NCBI GenBank assembly: GCA_023362775.1
Contig: JALMGJ010000014.1
Location: 3,993,501-4,057,500, forward strand
Reading direction: 5' to 3'
Origin: Charina bottae
Lineage: Eukaryota; Chordata; Lepidosauria; Squamata; Charinaidae
DNA: 64,000 bases
Positions 46,701-59,225 of the stretch are shown here, piece by piece. Position numbers and translations under genes: made by a program. The notes beneath the pieces were generated by a model that saw nothing but the letters and a program-made list of their open reading frames with translations, ran no database searches and was not told the DNA's origin. How positions within the stretch are numbered: position 1 is the stretch's first letter; each line of letters begins with the position of its first letter.

Positions 46701-49700
46701 AATCAATATTTAATTTGTTTAAAACAAACCAATCCAAACATAAAATCTCATGCAGTGCAATCATAATGGCCACAATCTATCCCATAGAACTGAGTGAATG
46801 TCATCAAGCATGCTTCATGCCTTCATGTGCATGGATTCACCTTATGCTCCTTTGTAACTGCAGATCTCTACATTCTTGAGGTGCACATTGAGTGAATTCC
46901 CATTAAAAAATGGAGCAAAAGATCTCCACCTGTACTGAATAAATAGCCCCAGACAGCCAGATACACACTGGAGTGTTGTAGTAGACAAATCATTGTAAAA
47001 AAAGGTTTGAAAATTGAGTTATTGAGGGTGGCAAGGATCTATTTCCAATTGGCAGATGTCACAAAGGTTGCATTTGAATTCTCAAATGTCTGTATGTCCT
47101 GTGGCTCAAGGGGGAGGCCCCGTTGAATGGGGAAGTTGCCAAATAATCAAGAGGTGGAAGGATTAAAAAACAGGTTGCTATCATCTGTTTAAAGGTCAGG
47201 AATGACAAGAAGTGTGGCTGCTAGTTATCTCCAGGATATGTGGAAGCCACTGAATCTAAGTGGCTGCCTCTGCTGTGATATGTTAATATTGAGAAGGAGA
47301 ATTATAAAAATGTAATGAAATATAAAGTCTTATAATTATGAAATATAACTCATAATAAAGAAAAAGCAGCAGAAGCACAGACAAAGAATCCATTCTCTTG
47401 GAACACAAAGAAAAGGATGGGGAAGGGAAGGGGAAGAAAAGAAAGCAATGCTAAAAAGGAATCTTATTTCATCTCCCAGTGCTTCTCACCCACCCACCCC
47501 CCGCCAAAAAGCAATTATTATTGGGGTGACATTGGATTTCTGCACAGTAATTCTCCATTATCAGTCAAGCTAATTCGTTTAGAGAATTTCTTGCCTCAAT
47601 ATGAGTTGCACAGGCTGGAGTAATAATCCAGCTGAGGTTGGGAGCCAGAATCAAGCACCTTCCTCACCTGTGTAAGTTGGCCTTGGGAAGTCATTCAAAC
47701 ATCTGGTGGTTTCCAGAGTGAGTTATAGGAAGGTTCATATTTTGCATGATAAGGCACCAACTCGTCATGGTCCCAACACTGAGCAGCCAACCAGGATATG
47801 GACACAGAGAGTGAGGAATCAGTTCCAACAAAGAAGCTAAGATACAGTACAGTGGCCCAGAATCCTAAATCCAGGACCAGAGTATCAGCCAGGTCCTCAA
47901 AGAACAAGTTTCTGAATTGGGATCTCCAGGTGCATTTCAGGCAAAGCACAAGACTCGAGTAATTCTGAGATCTCAGGGAGGTGGAATGTCAGCCAGAGAA
48001 CTACCCTTTCAATATTCCCTGTTCTTCAGGAATATGGCAGAGCTTGGGAACCTCAGTCTGCCCCAAGAATAAAGATTTCCTGTTGAGTTCACAGGCTGCT
48101 TGGAGATCTCCATGATGCTGTAACTCCAGCCTGAATCTGAATCTCTTTCAGGAATGTTTCACTCCCCATGATCTCATTGGTAGGGTAGGGTAAAATAAAA
48201 TACAATCCATACTTTGCAAGAAGCTACAAAGCATGAGATCTTGCAGAACTGTTCATCCCCCATTAAGGATAAAGGCTTGGACCAGTCTTTGGATTTTCCA
48301 ATGGGATATAATGTCTTACAATATTTAAAAGAATATCTATCTATTTTGAAAAAAAATACTGCCTGGGCAACATTAGATAAACATTTCCAGCCACTTACTC
48401 CAATTTCTGTCGGCTGATTTTCTGTCTTCAACCCCAGCCAAGCCTCCATTAGCACACCACGCAGCAGAGATCAATAGCTCTAAAAGGAAGACTGTTTAGT
48501 TTCCCATTAGTTCAAAAGTTCTCCAATCTTGCAAAGGGCCACCCTCCAAATCACAGTGATCCAACACAGTGATTTTCCCCCCTCTTTGCTGTGGAAGATT
48601 TTGCTTTGTAGCTTCTTTCTGTGTGACCTCATTTCTGATTGAAACATCGATGACTTACAAGTTCTTAGATAAAGTTTTATCTCTAATTGCCTGCCAGGAT
48701 CAAACTCTCATCCAGATCGTCAACAGGCAGTCACGTTATTGTACTTCATTAAGAGCTGGCTATGTTTTAGCCACCAGCAGATCTAAAGAATGTTCTTGGC
48801 TTTTATGAATAGGAGTTCTGTAAACCCACTCTTGGAGAGGAGGCCAATTGATAAACAATGCCTGCTAATTAAGATGCACACAAAGGATTTTCAAACTGAG
48901 ACATGTGCATGATGCCTACTGTATCTCTGTGGCAAATACATTTGTATATTAGTCAGGTGGGACTGTAGCTTAGAGCTGGAGAGTCTGGAATTTTCAGTAC
49001 CATACCTCCAGCATCATTAGACCACAGATATGGTTCAATTTCAGGAAGGAGGGAGGGAGGGAGGGAGGGAGGAGGAGGAGGAGGAGTCTCTAAGCTACTG
49101 TTCCAGCTGTTATACCAGCCTTTCTCCACCAAAGAATAGTTCCCATCCAGGAAGATGTTTAAGGGCTGAAGTTCCTTGGTCTTTGGTCTTACCCTTTGGT
49201 CTATTATACTTCACCAATTCCGTTTCCTTTCAGCACATTCTCAAGCAAAGGTCAAGGGCATTGTGTGTAGTGCCCCAAAGGGTATGGAGCAAGGACAACT
49301 GAAAGACAACCTCCTTCCTTAGAGACTTGCCCATAACATTTTCTGTTTCTGAGCCCCTTCAGTATGACCCACTACCAAGTTATATCAGTGGAAAAAACAG
49401 GAGAAGACGTATTAAAGGTCTACTTGACACTCCTTTTTCCCTTAGAAGCACCTCCTTCTGACCATCAAAGTGCTATGAAACCACAGTGATTCTTGGAGGT
49501 ATTGAACTACCAAAATTGATCAAGCCATAAAGTCTTACTTTCCAAGGTGGTCAATACACTCTGGAACAGGGATGTGAGGGACTGTATTTAGGATTTTTCC
49601 AAAGTCTTGTTCCTCAATGCATTTGCCCTTTCAGCAGCTTTGGATAAACTGCTCCCCTGCCTCTGCTTCCCCACCCAGACCATATTTTGCTATCCTTGAA

Positions 49701-49950
49701 ACAGAGACTGCTAATAAAATGCCAGATTCTGCTTAGTGTGTTGGAAGGATTTTGTGCAAGTGACAATGGACATCTGGCAAAGGAGCATCAGTCCCCTGGC
49801 CAGAAAAGTAAAGCAATTCATCCAAACTGTTTGCTCAAGGAAAACAAGCTTGGAAATCTCTATCTGACAATGCAGAAGCCTAATAGAAAGCTGTCAGTTG
49901 AAAGTGGCCTCTGTTAAGGCAACAGTGATGTTGAGAAAAGCAAAGCTTTG
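46701..49950. other. Non-coding DNA with a purine-rich microsatellite
   Basis: A (GGGA)n(GGA)n tract lies at about 49044-49086. An AT-rich block with gcctgctaattaagatgc near 48862 has homeodomain-like cores. I recognise no repeat family or exon. Confidence 0.5.
49044..49086. repeat. (GGGA)n(GGA)n microsatellite
   Basis: A polypurine tract of about 43 bp, capable of forming triplex or quadruplex structures. Confidence 0.95.
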
Positions 49951-50250
49951 TGGGGCGCAGCGTGGTGGGTGGCAGTATTGCAGGTGAAACCGAAACTCTC
50001 CCCATGACCTGAGTTCGATCCCAGCGGAAGCTGGTTCTCAGGTAGCCGGCTCAGGTCGACTCAGTCTTCCATCCTTCCGAGGTCAGTAAAATGAGTACCC
50101 AGCTTGCTGGGGAAAAGGTAATCACGACTGGGGAAGGCAATGGCAAACCACCCCACTCTACAGTCTGCCAGGAAAACGTCGCAAAAGTGGCATGTCCCCA
50201 GGGGTCACATGACTCGGTGCTTGCACAGGGGAACCTTTCCTTTCCTTTCT
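49951..50250 (+). mobile_element. tRNA-derived SINE, second type
   Basis: The head tggggcgcagcgtggtgggt and the B-box-like gagttcgatcccag mark a tRNA-derived promoter. The body contains gaggtcagtaaaatgagtac and a segment at 50131-50177 that resembles the Bov-B 5' region. The 3' end gactcggtgcttgcacaggg leads to a CTTTC-rich tail. Its tail style resembles that of the Sauria SINEs, but head and body differ. No target duplication was found. Confidence 0.8.
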
Positions 50251-50734
50251 TTAACATGTTCAAACAATATTTGATTATTTATAATGGTATCACCCATCTG
50301 GTTTTATTGTCCATCCTAACATTGATCTTGTATTAACTTCCTTCTTTGATTCATCTTTCCTCCAACCAATTTTTTAAAGGCTATTTGGGCAATTCTTGGA
50401 GAAAAGTGGGTCTATTACAATGAGACTTGGGCTGAGTTGGGTAAGAAGCAACTTCTATTTTCAATTTTAATTCAATTTTTGTCACCCATCTTTACAGCAT
50501 GGACAGGAACAACTCAAATTCAGCTTTGTCACCAATTTTGGCAAACACCTATCATTCAAATGTTGTTCCAGATTGCATATGGATTGCATACGGAGATATT
50601 TACAAATTTGGGATTAAAACATGGTTTTGCCAACAAGCTTGGGGATCCCATGATAGAGCGGAGCCTGTTAGATGGTTGTATGATGATATTAACTGATGCA
50701 CTCTGTGTATGCTTTGCTGCCATCTTGTCTTTTT
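50251..50734. other. Non-coding DNA, no gene recognised
   Basis: An open frame of 118 codons at 50437-50793 has no recognisable domain and runs into the L2 tail, so I do not call it. Confidence 0.45.
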
Positions 50735-50901
50735 TCTTTTTTCTTTTTTCTCTTTTATCTTGTTTTTCTTTAAATTTAAATTGTGGTTTTTAATGGTTTT
50801 TATGTTTTTTGTTTTTATGTATTGTTTTATTATGTACGCCACCCAGAGTCAATATGTGAGATGGGTGGCTATACAAATGTAATAAATAAATAAATAAAAT
50901 A
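50735..50901 (+). mobile_element. L2-type LINE extreme 3' end
   Basis: A T-rich lead is followed by tatgtacgccacccagagtc, gtgagatgggtggctatac and an (AATA)n tail, the same terminal design as at 20027 and 23431. Confidence 0.75.
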
Positions 50902-52639
50902 TGCATCCACATTGAAAAAAATTGCTTATGATGCTGAAGGGGTGTGCTTGTACTTGTGCTTAAGAGGTCAGTAAAAGATTTAATGGCTGCATGTGTATGA
51001 CATACCAAGCTTGGTTAATTTTAGCCTTGATTAGGTTTTATAGCTTAGCAAGATGGATAAACCCACCCTGGGTTTGATTAGTTTGAGATTCAAAGCTGTT
51101 TTGCCAAGTGTCCAGGCGGTGATCAGGTGCCCAGACAATTGGTTCTTTTAGGTCCAGAGACAATGATCACACCAGTAAGGAGACTTTAAGCTTTATTGTT
51201 TAACTGTGGCACACAAATTAAACAGAAACACAAGAAAACATACCAAGCCAGTTGATAAGAAATCTCACTTCAGCTGTCAGGAGCCCCAGTAAATGACAGT
51301 GGAGTGTCCCCAAGCCAATTTTGTACACAGCACCCAATACCAGGGTCTGTGGCCAAGCTCCGAACTCAAGAGGCAATCCTAAGGTTTTTATCAAAGTCTG
51401 GCCCTAAAACCTCATAACTCTGTTTCCATGGTACAGAGACTGCAGGATCTGACCTTGACTAAATAGTTCCCAGGGTCTGGGGCACCTGTTTATGACATAA
51501 TCCAAGAGCCTGGGCAGCTATACAGATACTGTAAGCTAGTGCTAATATAAACAATCTTGGGGTTTTCTCTTCTCCCCCACCCCACTTCTAAATAAAAGTG
51601 AAAAAACAAGCCAGCTAAACATTACTATGATTCAGAGTGAACTCTAAGCTTCTATAATTTTCTTAATATGAAGGGGTAATCAAAATATGTCACTTAAACT
51701 CCTTGAAATACAATGGTATTCTGCATTGCCACTACAAAAGCAGAATAAGAACCCAGAAATTCTTTGCAGCCAGAGATTCATTAAATATCACCAAAGCAAT
51801 GTGGAATTACAGTTTCCAATGTGTAACCATGTTGATGGATTCTAGTCATGGAACTGGTATTCAGAATGGGTGGGACACCCAGTTTGGTGGAGCAGATCCA
51901 AGCAATCAGTGCTCACCAGCATAACATTTTGCACATTGGCTCTAACCTATCACCCATCAGGTGCATTTGAATGACATCAAATGGAACTTCCAGAAGGTGC
52001 TCCTCAAAATTGCAGTCCTAAGACATCTGGAAGATGCCAGGTTGAGAAAGGATGGACTAGGGATCATTTCAAAGGGCCCAAGAGACAAATCTGGGTTAGC
52101 TCAAATGTAATGTGTCACATTGCATTTGTAGAAATTTCAGGGTCGGGCCTGGCAAGTCTGCCATAATGATAGTGTACAACTTTGTCGAACACAGAGGAGG
52201 TACATTTAGGGACCACTGATACAGAGAAATAGCCTTCCTCTGGAGATCTGACTCATGTGCCTTTGCAAACCAATGGGAAAGGAGTGCCTTGTGCAGCTTC
52301 ACTGGATACCAACCTGCACACGGGAAAACTGAAATGAGTTTTATTAATGTCTTCAATTGGATAATCCATCATCTTCTCAACAATGCATTTCTGACAGTTA
52401 ATTAGGTGCCACACAGTGGAATAATTCACACCGTGTTTAGAATAGTAATCCTTTATTCAACAACAGACCACATTGTGAGCCATCTTGCCAGTGTGAGACC
52501 TTGGACATCTTAAATGTTTTTTATCCCAGAAGTCTGTTTAATCATGTTGGGTAAATATTTCTGTCGCATGTCTGCAAATGGCTTCATTAGCATTGAAGGG
52601 CTAGACTTGGTGCACTGGAAGGCGTCCAGGAGTCATTAA
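50902..52639. other. Non-coding DNA, possible antisense LTR remnants
   Basis: Near 51185 gagactttaagctttattgt and near 52445 agtaatcctttattcaac look like complements of polyadenylation regions of old LTRs, but no boundaries or repeats support this. No gene signal. Confidence 0.35.
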
Positions 52640-52815
52640 CTTGTTCAACTTGCTTCCAAAAGATGTGGCAAGAGCGATTGGCTAAGCTAGCTTTTAAAAG
52701 GAGATTGAACACCTTCATGGAGGATAGGTCTGTCACCGAGTACTAGCCAAGGTTGATAAACAGGTCTTCCATGTTCAGAGGTAGTATACCTCAAATCCAC
52801 CAGATATTAAGGATA
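52640..52815 (+). mobile_element. CR1-like LINE fragment
   Basis: The sequence cttccaaaagatgtggcaag, then cttttaaaaggagattgaac, then ttcatggaggataggtct corresponds to the end of the CR1-like reverse-transcriptase frame (a pattern like LPxDV...FKRRL..FMEDRS). It is old and short. The exact subfamily is uncertain. Confidence 0.5.
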
Positions 52816-53689
52816 AAGAGCAGGATACAGCTCTCAGCTTCATATTCTTCTCTAAATCTTAAACAGTCATCTGGGTGACTTCTGTAAGGAACTAAAATGG
52901 GTGGAAGGAATAACCCTGAGGAACAGGAGGAAGAGCTACAACCAAGACAACAGTCAGATAAAAGAAATCAGAGTCCGGGGAAAGCTCAAGGCAAAGCTTA
53001 ATACGTTTATGGCCTCAGAGCTGAACTTGAGCTGGGAATCAGCAAAGAAACAACATGAGATTCTGCAGTGGGCTCTGGAGGAATAACAGACTACCATATC
53101 AACTTGGACAAAGGAGAATGAGGAATCCCTGGAAGGAATGGGCACATTTTCAGCTGCTCAATGTTGTATTTTTAATATTTGGGGAGGGACGAGGGAAACC
53201 CCATTTAAAATAGGGATTAAAGTAACCACAACAGGCTTCTCTCTCTTCATTCTCCCACCCCTCCCTCCCCCATCGTTGTTAAGGAACCCATTTGCTTTGA
53301 TCCTACGTTGGCATAACCCAAATTCCATAATGAAAAGCTGTAAAGCAAATGAAGACAATCAGGGTGTGTTTGCTCTGCATTTATTCACCCATGGGGGCTC
53401 CCCAGCCTTTTCTGCACTGAGCTGCTTAATCAGCAGCCTCATCAGCGGCACAAAAGGCTTGCTTGGACTGAACCATCGCAGATTTCAGGTGAAACGGTGT
53501 CTGCGTCAGTGTTCCTTCAGAAACAAAAACATGCCACCTTCCTGAAAGTTGAAACTGAGAGAAGATGTCTAGCTGGGCATCTTGAAAGCTGCTTCTGTAA
53601 GGGCAGGGAATGTCGTAAGACAGCAAGGAGAGGTACCAGTATATCAGGACTTGCAGGGGGAGACATGGTTCAGCAGGCAGCCTTCCAGA
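52816..53689. other. Non-coding DNA, no gene recognised
   Basis: An open frame of 135 codons at 53138-53545 has no domain that I recognise. The block at 53390-53475 is GC-balanced and non-repetitive. I make no call. Confidence 0.45.
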
Positions 53690-54060
53690 TATAGCAGATA
53701 CGACTTTATTTTTGAATAAAAGGGCTGGGGAAGCATGTGTCAGCCCCACTAGGTAGTCCAGATCAGGAAACTGATTCCACAGGAACTCTAAAACTACTTT
53801 TATTGAGATTGACTATAATATCAGAATCTTGCACGTCTGTGCTCTGCCACTGCCGCCTCCTTATACCCCAGTGACTTAGGGAGGCATCCATCTGATTCAC
53901 TTCCAAATGTTATCTCTTTTCTCCAGACTTAAAAAGTGTTTCAGCCCCTTTTGTTTAGGTAACGGTCCTTGCATATTTCCATCAAGGTCATCTTCCTTAC
54001 TCTCTACAGCACAGAAGAACCATTCAGGCCACAGGGTTTATATTTCCTAACTCCACCTAC
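53690..54060 (-). mobile_element. Possible antisense LTR/retroelement remnant
   Basis: The sequence ctaaaactacttttattgag is the complement of a polyadenylation signal region. The segment at about 53960-54015 (catatttccatcaaggtca, ctctacagca) recurs at 59226-59280 (catatctccatcaaggtca, tttctacagca), which shows that this is a dispersed repeat. The class is uncertain. Confidence 0.35.
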
Positions 54061-56459
54061 CGTGGACCACAACTAAATGTTCTCGGGAGCCAGCTTAGTC
54101 TAATCATGTCAGCCATCATTTGAGGATGCTGGGGATGGAGAAGTTCTTTTGAAAAATCCAAGCAAGTGCATTTCATTTTCCTGACCTGATCATTTCCCAT
54201 GGCATTTATCAATCCATTCTCTATCCCAGAAATGAAGATTTCCCTTTTCCTTTTTAGGTGAGAAATCCTGTACCTCCCTCTGAAATGAATGCCATTCATG
54301 GTGGCACATTTTGTTTTATTTTGCAAAGATCCAAACACACCTTCTTCTCACACATGGCTGAGTTAATTATTTAATGACAGTTCCTTCCAAATGGTTTTGC
54401 ACACCTAGGGCAATGTGGCAAAAGCTGTCTTCCTCCTCCTATGGAGGCTTCCCCCCCCCCTCCCCAACTCCCCAGCTGCAACATGCTCCTTTCTAGGAAA
54501 TGTTGTGGCATGCATCAAAAGAGGATGGGGTGTGTGTGTGATGTAAAATGTTTGTTCACAGAGAGTCAGGGATAAACTGAGAAGAAACATATGTGATTGT
54601 TTGTTTGTTTGTTCCTCCCTGCTAAAGCCCCTAGAGATGTTTTCTTTTTCTCCATCACTTTCCTTTATTAGATTCGCTAGTGAGTAATCTTCCCCCACCC
54701 CAAACATGTCTGTCTGATTGGGCTGCTCAGAAAAAAAGATTGTTAGCTTCAGGAGATAATATTTCCCCATTAAGAAAATGAAGCAAATTAATTATTCAGG
54801 CTGAACGTTTCAGCATGATTATGAAGGCTTGGATTTAGGATTTCAGCTATAAGACTGCAGTGGTTTTTAAACAATTGAAGGATTCTCTAAACAAGTTACT
54901 TGGTGCTTATTATCAGGATGTTTAAAATGTATGTCGTTATTATGCAGAGTTCAGCCCCAAGGTTTCTGTGTTTTCCATTTTAATGTTTGCCAATACATTT
55001 ATTTCTCAGCTTTGGGGTTGAGTTTGGACTGGGTTTCTTGCCAGAACATTCACATTTGTCATTTAAATTCAGTGACCTCCTTGCATAGCAAAAACTGATT
55101 TGTGATGTATCACTGTGGCATCACCCATCATCGTTGGGATCCCTGATTGGCTGGCCCCATCTAAAGCAATACCTACAATGGCACCAGAGCAGCAAAGGAA
55201 AACAGTGATAGAACACGGTGCATGAAAAAGGATACTTGCACAGTTGTAGTTTTTAAGAACACTTCCAACTCCTAACAAATTGCTCCATTTGACCCTAGTT
55301 CTGAGTGACTAAATGTTTAGATTTTGGCTGCATTTATCAGATTCTCCAGTGACTTAGAATGCTTTGACCAATTTAGTCATTGATTGCCCTAAATAGTGTA
55401 TGCAATAATCATCACAATCAATATATTTATTCAAGGGGGGGGGAGAGACAACATCCAGTTTTGTGGCTTGAAATCTTGTTCTCTAGCAAGATTTTTTTTA
55501 ATAAAAAAAAACCCTTCTTAAACTCTACTCATTTTAATTTTTACAGCTCCACCTTTAAAATATCTTTGGAAATAAGAAATTCAAATTCCACATTTCATTT
55601 TTACAGTGCAGTAAGCACATTTTTACATCCATACCATTAGCAAAGTTTTATTCTCTATACTGATCCCTTTTCTTTCTGGTTATATATATTCTATACTCTA
55701 GTAGCTCTTATGCAGAAATTTACCCATTTCCACACAATAGGACCTCATAGTTTCTCATCCCTCTGCCATAAAACAAGAGTACAAAACATTTTTAGAGCTG
55801 AGAGCCATCTTTTGACTATGCAGTCCCACACCCATAAAAAAGGTGGGGCCAGGATGAAGCAATGGCTGGGGCCATTAAAGTGACATTTGACTTAATTTAC
55901 ATTTACAATTACATTTAATTAACATTAATTTGATTTAATACAGTTACCATTAAATATGTAGCTATAAGTACAGTGCAATTGATAACATACCATGGCAACT
56001 GTTGGAAGAACACCTAAGGTTTTATGGGTTGCATGCCAAGAGGGGAACCTCATGCACATTTTCTGCAATATAGCTTGAAAACATGGGAGCCTTAGTGGAT
56101 GAGGCCATAGGCAAACATGCTTCATATTCTGCTTCCAACAGTCAATCATGTCCTGTCCCTTAAGGCAAGTTGGGCAAGATCAGTTCAGGAGCTTGGAGAG
56201 GAATCACTATGGGAGCATATAGATAATGGTGTTCCATGCAGTAGGCTGCCAATGACATCATTGCTCATGACAAATGATGACATCATGGATCTGGTGTCAC
56301 ATAGGGAGCTCTCATCACTAAAACTCTGGGGCATGCACCACTAGCTGCAGTTGACAGCACTGGCAGGTATTCATGCATCCACATACTGTATTTTACTTTC
56401 AGTCAGAAGTGACTCAGTCACTCAAATTTTCAGCAGTCATCTAGAGATTAGTAAATCAG
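54061..56459. other. Non-coding DNA, no gene recognised
   Basis: A C-run near 54452-54461, a (TTTG)n patch near 54597-54613 and a G-run near 55434 are the only simple repeats. The block near 54770-54830 (aagcaaattaattattcagg) has homeodomain-like cores. No coding signal. Confidence 0.5.
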
Positions 56460-56810
56460 AGGGACTTGATTAAACAGGTGGCCAAACTGGGTCTAATTCA
56501 ATCTGAACATTCAAGGTGAATTGATTGGATTCCGTTGCTTGAATCACTTCAGAAAATGCAGAAGCTCTGAATTGGTTCAGACCTGATTTCTGAATCAGTC
56601 TCAACTGAGTTTGATTTGGATTGATTCAACCCATTCAAACCCATACAGGCCTATGTAGAAAAGCATTCAAATTGATTCAGATTGATCTGCATTGATTCAG
56701 ACCTGCTGGATTCAACTTGATAAGTTCAACCAATCCAGCAATTCAATTCATCAAATCAAATGGATACTCCAGATCCATTCAGAGCATAAAATTGTTCAGG
56801 GCTTCTTTAA
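56460..56810. repeat. Degenerate GATTCA-rich repeat (clearest copy)
   Basis: Motifs such as aaattgattcagattgatct and gcattgattcagacctgctg recur at 10-14-bp spacing over about 350 bp. It shares this texture with 4860 and 46310. The degeneracy implies age. Confidence 0.55.
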
Positions 56811-56868
56811 AATAGGTTCAAGTAGGAGGGGCAAAAAAACCCTACAGAGATCCAGATACTCACTAGAG

Positions 56869-57158
56869 CAGGGCTTTCCAAACTTTGCCGTTGGCAACAC
56901 ACCAACGGCTGGCGCGCAAAAACCCGGAAGCACCACCACACTTTCGGGTTTTTGTATGCTGTGGCAGCGGCAGTGCAGCGGCATCCTGGTGTGTTGCACG
57001 ACAAACCAGAAGTGCTGATGGCCCGCCACTGCCGCTGCTGCACACGCTACTGTGCCTGGCGGCGGTATGCCATCAGCACTTCCGGTTTGTCGCGTGACAC
57101 ACCTGGGGCCCCCAGGCGACACAGTACTGTGTCACGACACACAGTTTGGAAATCCCTG
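56869..57158 (+). mobile_element. hAT-type MITE, CAGRGCTTTCCAAA family (CCGGAAG subtype)
   Basis: The 290-bp element has ends CAGGGCTTTCCAAACT and AGTTTGGAAATCCCTG and a perfect duplication cactagag at 56861-56868 and 57159-57166. An internal inverted repeat has 21-bp arms (57002-57022, 57069-57089) with one mismatch, around a longer loop than in the other copies. CCGGAAG cores are present at about 56924 and, reversed, near 57079. Confidence 0.92.
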
Positions 57159-57166
57159 CACTAGAG

Positions 57167-59099
57167 GCTGTTGGTCAAAACGTGAATAATGCCCACAAAG
57201 GGAAGAACACATTTTCTAGCTTATGTATGCAGAAGCAAGGTGAATTTTGCAATATGAGGCTAGTGCATCCAAACAAGAAATGTTGACCTAGATCTCAGCA
57301 TGCATGCAATTGTACATTCATGTGCAGTCAAGTGGACCTTTTGTGTATATGTTTCTAGTCTTATGCGAGATCTTCTTACACTTGGGTATCATTCAGTGCA
57401 TGCTATATGTATGTACTCCATACATTCTCATTTGTTTCTCAGTACCTTAAGAACTCAATACATTGCCATGTAAGTTTGAAAAAAAAAGGAAATCCTAGCC
57501 CAATTCCACTTTCCATTCCTATGCTCCAAGTCTGTGCAAGAGTATTTGTTTATACCTACAGAGGAAATCATCTTTGGACCCCAGATCTAAAGATGAAAAG
57601 ATGTGGCATAGACAAATGAGGCCAGCAATGCTGAGTTTAAAAGGGAGTATCTTCAAAGAATAGCTGCTTAAAAAAAAGGTAATTGTTCTGTATCTATTGC
57701 TGCTGCTCTGTGGATCAAAGCAAAAAGCTTAGGCATTATTATTATTATTATTATTATTATTTTTAAGTGTGAAGCAGATGCCATCAAAGAGAATCTTAAA
57801 TTGGGGTTTGCTCAGAAGCCATATTTCATACACCACAGCACAAAAGTGGAATACTTTCAGCTATTGACAATGATGAGGTTTGGAGAAAATAGACTTTGTC
57901 ACTTAGCTCCCCTGGTGATTACTTTGTTTTCACCAACACTAACAGGCTCCCTTTGTTGTTTCCATTACTATTATTGCTGCTCATTAGTAGTGAAACAAGT
58001 AGGACCACCAGAAAAATTGTACAGAATGTTTCTCCTCTGTTCCAGTCAGCCAGGCAGGGCCTCCTCTAGATATTCATTTCCACTAAACTCACTTCCACTA
58101 AACATCCTTAAGATGGTGTTCTATTTCTCCCCCAACCAGCTTATGTGCTCAATGAACATATTCTGTCATTAATGACCTGCTTTGGGTGCCCCTTTGTTTC
58201 CTTTCTCCTAAACACAATGAGAATGGTGCCAAGGAGTTTCTTTTGCAGTGAGGAACATTCAGAAAGAAAGTTGCCAAGGGAGAGATTCAAGCTCCCCCAA
58301 CTCACATGCAGTGGTCCCAATAGAGATCAGGACCCAACATTTCCCCCTAATTAGAATAGATTTGCAAAGTCATTTCCATGCAGCATAAGTACTGCCCATT
58401 GTAATTAATGATCCATAAATGCCCACTCTCAATTCATCTCCTAGAATGGGAGGCAGTAAGGCACTGGGCTCTGTTGGAAAGCTGAAGCCCAGGCTTTAAT
58501 CTTACTCAAATCTTCACCAAGACCCACTCCCAAGGAGCCTCAGCTTGATAACCAAACACTATGTTGGCATTCCATTAAGGAAAAATAACTAGCATAACAA
58601 AACTCATAATTTTCTCCCTCTGCAGATAAATTTCAATCACATACTTGCAAAACAAAATTTCTTAAGATTCAATTTAGCTTCTCTCAAGTTTCTCATGAGC
58701 ATTCATTACACAGGCGATGATTGTAGACAAAGAAACTGTTCACATTTATCTTCAAAGCATCTTCCTTTATTTTGTTAAAGATCCAGCTAATAAAATTAGT
58801 TTATTCACACACACAGAGAGAGAAAGAGAGATACAAACACACAATCATTTATTCACTTATGCTGTTTTCTTTATTATCTTTAAGGGGTTTTCTTTCCCTG
58901 GTCTGAATTTAGCATAATCATAAATGTAGAAAGGACAAATGAGACACTTTCAGTTACCTATAGCAAAATTAATCTGCTTAGCCATGATTGGTTGGAATGC
59001 CCTCATGTCATGACAACTGCCATTGGCTAAAGTACTTAAATTCCAGAGCAGAGAAGAGCGGGCAGAAAGATGTAAGACAGGATTTGTCTCATTTTTATT
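57167..59099. other. Non-coding DNA with an (ATT)n microsatellite
   Basis: An (ATT)n tract lies at about 57734-57763. A 123-codon frame at 57801-58172 lacks a domain. An ACAC/GAGA-rich patch is at 58807-58850. Confidence 0.5.
57734..57763. repeat. (ATT)n microsatellite
   Basis: About nine perfect ATT units. Confidence 0.95.
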
Positions 59100-59225
59100 T
59101 TGTGTGGATTTTGTGTTTTTGTATTGTTACTTGCTTTTAAATGTTTTTAACAATTTGTAAACCACCCAGAGTCGCTGGGAGTTGGCCAGCATATAAATGT
59201 AAGATATTACTATTACTATTACTAT
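59100..59225 (+). mobile_element. L2-type LINE extreme 3' end
   Basis: A T-rich lead, then tttgtaaaccacccagagtc, ggccagcatataaatgtaag, and a tail of TAC/ATT trinucleotides. Same terminal design as the other L2 ends. Confidence 0.75.

Noticed and set aside
50437..50793. 118-codon open frame
   Set aside because: It has no recognisable domain, is hydrophobic towards its end because of the T-rich L2 tail, and lacks any supporting splice or promoter signal.
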